This document shows, piece by piece, positions 58,247-64,000 of a stretch of DNA of 64,000 nucleotides. The DNA comes from Verpa conica (lineage: Eukaryota; Ascomycota; Pezizomycetes; Pezizales; Morchellaceae). The translations under genes were made by a program, and so were the position numbers. Location of the stretch: contig JAUFSD010000009.1 in the NCBI GenBank assembly GCA_033030425.1, positions 248,001 through 312,000 of the forward strand, in the 5' to 3' direction. Under the pieces are notes generated by a model. That model saw only the letters and a program-made list of their open reading frames with translations, made no database searches and was not told the origin of the DNA. The first letter of the stretch is position 1; every line of letters begins with the position of its first letter.

Positions 58247-59542
58247 CTACACCCTAGACCTTGGAGCACTACGAACAAACGACGCAACCGGAGGAGACCT
58301 TACCTTAGCTTTCGAATGATACGGCGGGGCAACCCAATAGAGTATACCATTAGCAGCTGATGCCACAATTGGACCAACCCATTGTATCCAATGACTCCCC
58401 CAATTCCCAGTCGCAGCAAGTAAACCAAAGCATCTCCCCGGATTCATTGCTGCAAAATATGCGTTATTAATAAACTCAAACGTCTCGTGATTAGTGGAAA
58501 ACTCACAGGCACCAGTATATCCGGGTCTCATAATACCCGTCAAGAATGTCAAAAGACCCAAAGCAAAACCAATCAATATTGGCCCTAACGCCGGGCCAAA
58601 AACCTGACTTTGTCGGGGGTCAAGACCGACGCCGAATGCTATGAATAATAACGCACAGCACGATACAGTCTCTAGAACAAAGGCTTGTCCGGTAGTAACC
58701 CCCGCACTAGGATCCCAATTACAGCCTGGAACAATGGCCTACTCGGTAAAAAAAAACAAAAAAAACTCCAGTGATTAGATAGTACTCGCCTCACAGATGG
58801 TAGAATTACTACTTACGGATACAACAATTTCATCGCCCAGCCCGGCGCGCAGTAGGTAGGCTCCTACAGTTGCACCTAGGATCTGCGCTATAACGTAAAT
58901 AACCGTCCTTGGGAGTGTGGATAAGCGCGTGACGAAGGTTGCCATGGTTATCATAGGGTTTAAATGTCCTCCGGAGGCTGGTGCGGCAGCGAAAATAAAT
59001 AATGGAAGTGAGAAGGCTGCTGTAAGGCCACCAATTGCAGCAGCGATTACAGGGGAAGAAACACTGAGGAAATATCCCTCCCAAATTTAGTAATCCAACT
59101 AAGTTTATGCCAAGTTTTCTATATCTTTTTTTTTGAGAAACTCACATGCCAAGATTCCCAAGTGCTATTCCGGCAGCCCCAGATACGAAAGAGTTGAGCC
59201 CTGAAACTAAAGAAAAGTCAGCTTTCCTCACCTCCACCTCTGAGATAAGATTGTGTTCCAATTAAACGTACCCCAAAATTCTATCAATCCGGATCGCCAG
59301 ATCTGTGGTTCTCTAAACCCGCGAAGGCTGAACACCTCTTCCCATGTAGCATCAACCGTCGCATCGGGCGTCTCGCTCTTGATCTTCTCGTACTCTGGGT
59401 CATCACGGGACACCGTAAACTGCTGATTCCCACCAATACGACCCACGAATGAAGAATCCCGTAGCTTCGCGTCTTCCATTCTAGACCTCGTAACAACTCT
59501 GCTCAAGGGGATACTCTGGGGGTCTTGGAGGGCTTTGGACAT
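58247..59542 (-). CDS. Aquaporin (MIP family) with NPM and NPG pore motifs
   Basis: Predicted 337 aa from five exons: 59542-59272, 59206-59146, 59063-58817, 58738-58507 and 58449-58247; all phases agree. A cytosolic N-terminus of about 85 residues precedes the membrane domain. The first pore loop reads SGGHLNPM (residues 141-148) and the second, rebuilt across intron 4, reads TGASMNPGRCFG (NPG at 273-275). GVGLDPRQ and FGPALGPI are strongly typical of a fungal aquaporin group. NPM in loop B is, to my knowledge, common in that group, but loop E is normally NPAR, so Gly here is a single-base departure (GCG to GGG). It probably moves water or small solutes across the plasma or vacuolar membrane. 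Confidence 0.88.
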
Positions 59543-61516
59543 GTTTTTTGGCACTTGTGGTTGGATTTTTAAACTATGGAAAGAAAGCTCTTTATGAGTA
59601 GGGAGGCTGAAACTTACTCAGCGTTGTCAGCGGCCCCCACAGCGCTCGGAGCCGTTGAGAAAGAGGGAGTATTCAACGGCACGGGGAGCTACATGATATA
59701 GACTTGAGTATCAGAGCTCGGGTAGGCTAGATAGGATCTTACGACCTCTCTCTCGTGTAGGGGAGATTTTTAATGGCGTGTTCTATTCAATCTCCTTAAG
59801 CGTGGGTTTGTAAGGTATGGGGATATATATATGACGGGTCGGTCTTATTTTAAATAAGCTGGGATTAGGAAAAATATCTTTGTGATGATGACTAAGAAGC
59901 TTATGAACTCGATTGGTACCAACGCGACCTTCGGATGTCGCCAAGGGTTTGAGAGTGGACACTGAGGATTCGCGATTGCTTCGGCGCGTCGGCCCCCCGC
60001 TTTGGTCTAGGGGGCTCAAGCATAATCAAGCTTTCCTAGGATACTACTTCATCTTCGGCTTTTTCTCCTGACCCAATGGTAATCAAGACTAGAGCGGGGA
60101 GCTGATGAAACTTAGGGTAGCCTAGCAAGCAAGCACTTCCTAAAGGGTAAATAAGGCCGCTGAAATAACTGTAAGATCACGTGATTTGCTGGTTTATCAC
60201 CGCATACCCGGCTTATTTAGGCCTTATGCTCCCGAGGTATGAAAGGAAGCCTATAAGAGTAAACCTCGTTTATATAGTCATAGACCGGCAATGTATAGAA
60301 GTTAAACGAGGCTTTCCCTCCGAGAGTCGTCACGCACGCAGTCACTTTCCCTAGTTGAGGCAAAATCGCAAAGCCTTGTTATATAGCCGTGCAAGTCCAA
60401 CTAATTTTCGGAGCCTCCCCAACGCGGGGGGGGGGAGGACTACTTTAAACCTAGTCCCCTCACTAGATATCGCATTATCTAATTTATACATCCCCCTAGA
60501 ACCTGTATATTTCATGTTATTGTTATAGTAATCTAATGATTAATTAATTATTGGGTTTTAGGCAGAAGTGCCTATACTGGGGGACCCCGGGATTAGGTCA
60601 ACACAACTGTATAGCTCTCTAATAGTGTATAAAGATCATTTAAAACTAACGAGGCGAGTCTTGGTGTTATTCTTGATCATCACTTCAGTTGCGAATGAGA
60701 CGAAAGCACTGTCTTGGCAGTGGGTCTAAATGCTCACAACCACAAGGTATTTTCTATCATTAGTGCTGTGGATCTTTCCTATGCGGAAGATTGAGAACTA
60801 CAGGAATAACCTCAAGTCGGTGTGAGAGTTATTTAGCTTCCACACTGGACGCTTACCTAGCTTTCAACAGGTTATCAGACACCACGCTAACCAGATTTAC
60901 TGAAGACTGTTATCGTACGGCTATATGTGAGCTATTATACTTTAGTCAAAGCGCCGATTAGGCTAGCAAGAACACCTCGCTAAAAGCATGAACGAAAACT
61001 TGTCTGATTCTTGTTCTCGAATCCCGAGAGGCTAAAATGAAAAATAGTAGATATGTATCCCCTAGATTCTGGCTAATCTATGTACAGGAAAAATCTCATA
61101 GTATTATAGATTGGCTCTCCTAGTACGTAGGGATAAGCTCTCAAAATTTAACGCCATACTAAGCTTTATATATATTCAGATCAAGAAAAAATGTATCATA
61201 TACAGCCCGTTGAAGGTCATATCATAGCTCTATATAATTTACAGACAATGAAATAGTTATTTATGTATAGTAAAAAAAGGATATCAAGAGTTAAAGGAAA
61301 TAAAGTAATAACAATTAGAATAATGTTTACCGATCATCGTTAAACTCCGACGCTCATTAAAGATAGAGGGGTAAAATTCTTAAAAAGAAAGGGGGAATGG
61401 AAAAGTAGGGAATGAAACGGGGAGATATCGATAAGAATAGTCAGATATATAACAATAAGAGTGGTGGCCTCAACATGCTTCTTTATACTCAAGCCTTTCG
61501 AGCACATTACCTCGTT
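59543..61516. other. Intergenic, 2.0 kb
   Basis: Promoter of the aquaporin at the left. A CpG-rich stretch at about 59900-60020 keeps two minus-strand frames open without support. There is an ATCACGTGAT palindrome at 60176-60185 and G11 at 60426-60436. No gene is claimed. Confidence 0.5.
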
Positions 61517-62386
61517 TCATCTCTGCACCTGCCCCTCGCTTCCATACCCTTCCATATTATAGTCCCTCTCTTCATAGTCAATCCTATCCTCTTTTCTGTA
61601 GTATTTATCTTGCTGTACCCCCATCCCATCATCTCGTCCTGATTCTTCTGCCTCACTCGCCCCTTGCAGCATAGACGCAGATGACTGCCTGCTCAAATGT
61701 GTCCATTTGTTGTTGAGGGACATCGGAGCCCGCTCTAGTCCAAATTTCGCCGCAAAAGCTGCTGCAGTGCTAACCCAATCTTTGCGCCTCCCTGTCTTTG
61801 CGGTGTTGGCAACATAGGCAAGCAACCAGTCCTCCTGTGCTCGGGTATAGCGTTTCCCAACAGAAGCAACCGTGTTACCCTGTTCTGACCCGCTCCCTTC
61901 TTCTGAATCCTCCTCTTCCTCCTCTTCCTCTACTTCGTCCTTCTTTCGTAGTTGTCTCAGCCCAGTAGGCATGCTCAAGGCACCATTTTTCCCCCTAGCG
62001 TCGAAGAGGGAATACCCCTTGATCTGCATGCCCTTGAGAGTACGCTGCTGGTTGAATGCGATGTTAAATCCATCGGTTATATGTTGCCACGTTTTTTCAG
62101 GATTATCATTCGCGAATTTTATAATCCATGCTTCTTCCTCAGCCGTATATCGAGGCCTAGCGGGAAGCGGCTGACGCACATCGGTCGGCACATTAGATGG
62201 CTCAGAGAAGTCCACAAAGCATACATGGCGGTCTCCATCAGTGTAGAAACTGGTGCTTTTAGGGGAGTTGGATGTGGGGCGTTGCGGTTGTACAGGCCGG
62301 TACCTTGGGGGTAGTGATGATATACTGCCTGGAGATGAGGCTCCACTGGTTTCGGAGCCGGCGTTTGAAATGGTGGGTGATGCCAT
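61517..62386 (-). CDS. Protein with two SANT/Myb-like domains
   Basis: Intronless ORF of 289 aa with ATG at 62386. After a Ser/Pro-rich lead there are two Myb/SANT-like units. One is at about 80-130 (RYTAEEEAWIIKFANDNPEK, then WQHITDGFN) and the other at about 180-235 (RYTRAQEDWLLAYV, then WVSTAAAFAAKF and NNKWTHL). They are separated by an acidic run of Glu/Asp/Ser (about 150-170). The tail is acidic and Tyr-rich. Tryptophan spacing supports DNA- or histone-tail binding. It is probably a nuclear transcription or chromatin factor; no closer family is recognised. Confidence 0.75.
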   Translation of the reverse strand: MASPTISNAGSETSGASSPGSISSLPPRYRPVQPQRPTSNSPKSTSFYTDGDRHVCFVDFSEPSNVPTDVRQPLPARPRYTAEEEAWIIKFANDNPEKTWQHITDGFNIAFNQQRTLKGMQIKGYSLFDARGKNGALSMPTGLRQLRKKDEVEEEEEEEDSEEGSGSEQGNTVASVGKRYTRAQEDWLLAYVANTAKTGRRKDWVSTAAAFAAKFGLERAPMSLNNKWTHLSRQSSASMLQGASEAEESGRDDGMGVQQDKYYRKEDRIDYEERDYNMEGYGSEGQVQR

Positions 62387-64000
62387 CCGCCTACCGCGAT
62401 AAAAAAAAAATTAGATCCGAGTTGAATAAACTCAAGAAATATTTTGACCGATGAGGTTAAAAAAGAGTTGTAGGTTTGTGCAATTGAGAGTAAGACCTTA
62501 TCGAGTATTCCGAATGAAATCAGGCGAAGAAAAAAAAAGAAATATTTTGCTACGAAAGCGAGCTGAATATGGAGAACGATTACGGTAGAACTTGGTACAA
62601 GTTATAGGGCAGGTATTGTTGGCCTTAAGGCGCTGTGAATGCGACAATATAGACGTGGCGTTAGATGTTTTTTTTGGGAGGTGGATGGGGACTCTGGTCT
62701 ATATATCTGGCAAACCGGGTACTGACTAACTGTAGGCGAGGGCCGTGAGGCTTGGCCCTGTTACACGAGGGCTAACCCTTACGAATTCTAAATGGGTGTT
62801 TTGGTTCCTAAATATCAGATGATTCGAGTCTTATTTATTCTTATATACTGTTCCCATTGTTTCCAATCTCCGCAACTCTTGGCTCGTTGACGCTTTTTGG
62901 TGAATAAGATCATTAACACCGCGCGGATACCATGAGGGACACAGCAGGGATCTAGTAAACACATTCAGGCCTACACAAAATTGGCAGGCCAGAACAGGGT
63001 ACAAGATCCGGTACTGATACCACCAGCTCCAATGTATCTCTCTTTCATGTGATGGGGGACCCTCTCTCGGGGGAGGAGTGAGTTTTAACACTATTTGCAG
63101 GGTAGTTAATCACGTTGCAACGGTGAGAATACTTGGGATAACTGGTACTATGCAGCCTCCTCAATCCGTCTTGGATTAAATATATAAATTACTTGCATGC
63201 GCTTACACCGTAGGTCCGAGCGTAGCTGCACAGCCTCAGCGTGACATCTTTCAAAAGAAACACGGTATTTTGCGTCCCGTGCGCGCGTACATCTGAGATC
63301 TACATACATAAAAAAGGTAACGGGACAAAAGAGGCCTGTAGTCCAGTTTGAATGTTGACGAAGTTATTATGTTATGTCAGAGCATCTACACGGCAGTTTC
63401 CAACGCACATATCTAGACATGGCTAAGTCTTGGGTTGGATCACTATATATACCTAATGGGCCTATTTACTCTATTCTTCGTCACATCATGTCTCAGAATC
63501 TGTACAAGTATGGAACGCTAGCCTTAGTCTCAAAGAAGACCATAGCACTTTTCAAGATCTTGGTTTTCACATTAAAGTTCTTTTATTCCAAAACTTTTAA
63601 GCACTAAACTATTTCCTAGCCAAGTGCCTAAAATAGGCTAAATAGAAAAAAGTAGAGTTTTTCACAACCCAAACAATCAACAAGAGAGGCTACTTGTTGA
63701 GTCTGAGACTGCCATAATTTCTTAATTAAAAGCACTCTTATTCCATTAAGGCGAGATATCATACTAAGTAAACCTCTAGGTACATCTTTGTGTTATGCAG
63801 GTGCTTAATTTCGTGCGCAAGTAGTAAGCTCGATTAGGGAACCGTGACTCTTTCTCAAGGTTGCAGCGTCTAGATAGCTGCTAGATTCCACCATTACCCT
63901 CTGTTATTGCGAATCGGGGGTATAAGATATTGCTTCGAGATGACAAGGGCTTAGAATTCGTCTCGGAACTAATGAATCTAAAACAGTCTTTAACGTTTAG
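62387..64000. other. Intergenic to window end
   Basis: Promoter side of the SANT-domain gene, then 1.4 kb with no supported gene. The ORF at 63374-63607 shows no motif. Confidence 0.5.

Noticed and set aside
59783..60019. Minus-strand open frame in a CpG-rich stretch upstream of the aquaporin
   Set aside because: No ATG in the best-looking frame, no motif or splice logic; treated as leader or spacer.
60176..60185. ATCACGTGAT palindrome, possibly an element terminus or E-box
   Set aside because: One isolated copy with no matching inverted partner nearby; chance is enough to explain it.

Overview
The window reads as nuclear DNA of a filamentous ascomycete (Pezizomycotina). The evidence is short introns (54-154 bp) with GT..AG ends and CTAAC/TACTAA-like branch sites, and the protein families present: a Yap/Pap1-type bZIP factor, a DPR-repeat dehydrin-like protein, a NACHT-repeat NLR with an alpha/beta-hydrolase head, a GH5 mannanase, a fungal-type aquaporin and a Fot1/pogo transposon. 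Genes are sparse: about 14 in 64 kb, with deserts of 3.4-6.4 kb. This fits a repeat-rich genome such as those of Pezizomycetes, but the species cannot be named from the sequence alone.

Layout. 0.3-5.4 kb: a small TA-flanked MITE, a phosducin-like (PLP2-type) chaperonin cofactor (+), and a bZIP factor (-). 5.4-11.8 kb: desert. 11.8-16.3 kb: a coiled-coil protein with weak resemblance to INO80 subunit F (+), an unknown intronless 301-aa protein (-), and a PA-TM-RING ubiquitin ligase (-). 19.8-23.4 kb: a dehydrin-like repeat protein (+), convergent with an AIF/FSP1-type FAD oxidoreductase (-). The promoter of the oxidoreductase carries three exact ATCTGATAA sites, the iron-type GATA motif. 23.4-33.7 kb: desert, with one possible two-exon micro-gene. 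33.7-34.0 kb: a three-exon gene for a 55-aa basic protein. 37.5-40.4 kb: a 966-codon disordered protein of unknown function. 40.9-42.4 kb: a secreted GH5 endo-mannanase (-).

45.1-54.0 kb is the most unusual part. It holds an eight-exon NLR (basic tail, RRM-like segment, SesB-like hydrolase, NACHT, then an array of 29-31-aa repeats). Two separate repeat expansions lie inside its coding sequence. The reading frame is cut by a 5-bp loss in the terminal repeats, leaving five further repeats stranded downstream. About 0.4-0.9 kb further on sits a nearly complete pogo/Fot1 element whose transposase has Asn in place of the third catalytic Asp.

55.0-62.4 kb: a nine-exon secreted protein with an apparent one-base frameshift, a second TA-flanked MITE, an aquaporin with an NPG second pore motif (-), and a two-SANT/Myb-domain protein (-).

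These are mostly independent eukaryotic genes, not an operon. Functional links that can be argued are stress response (bZIP, dehydrin, oxidoreductase), plant or fungal wall interaction (mannanase, secreted repeat protein), and a rapidly changing self/non-self recognition receptor beside mobile DNA. Exon structures were inferred by eye from splice motifs, frame continuity and remembered family motifs. No database search was run.
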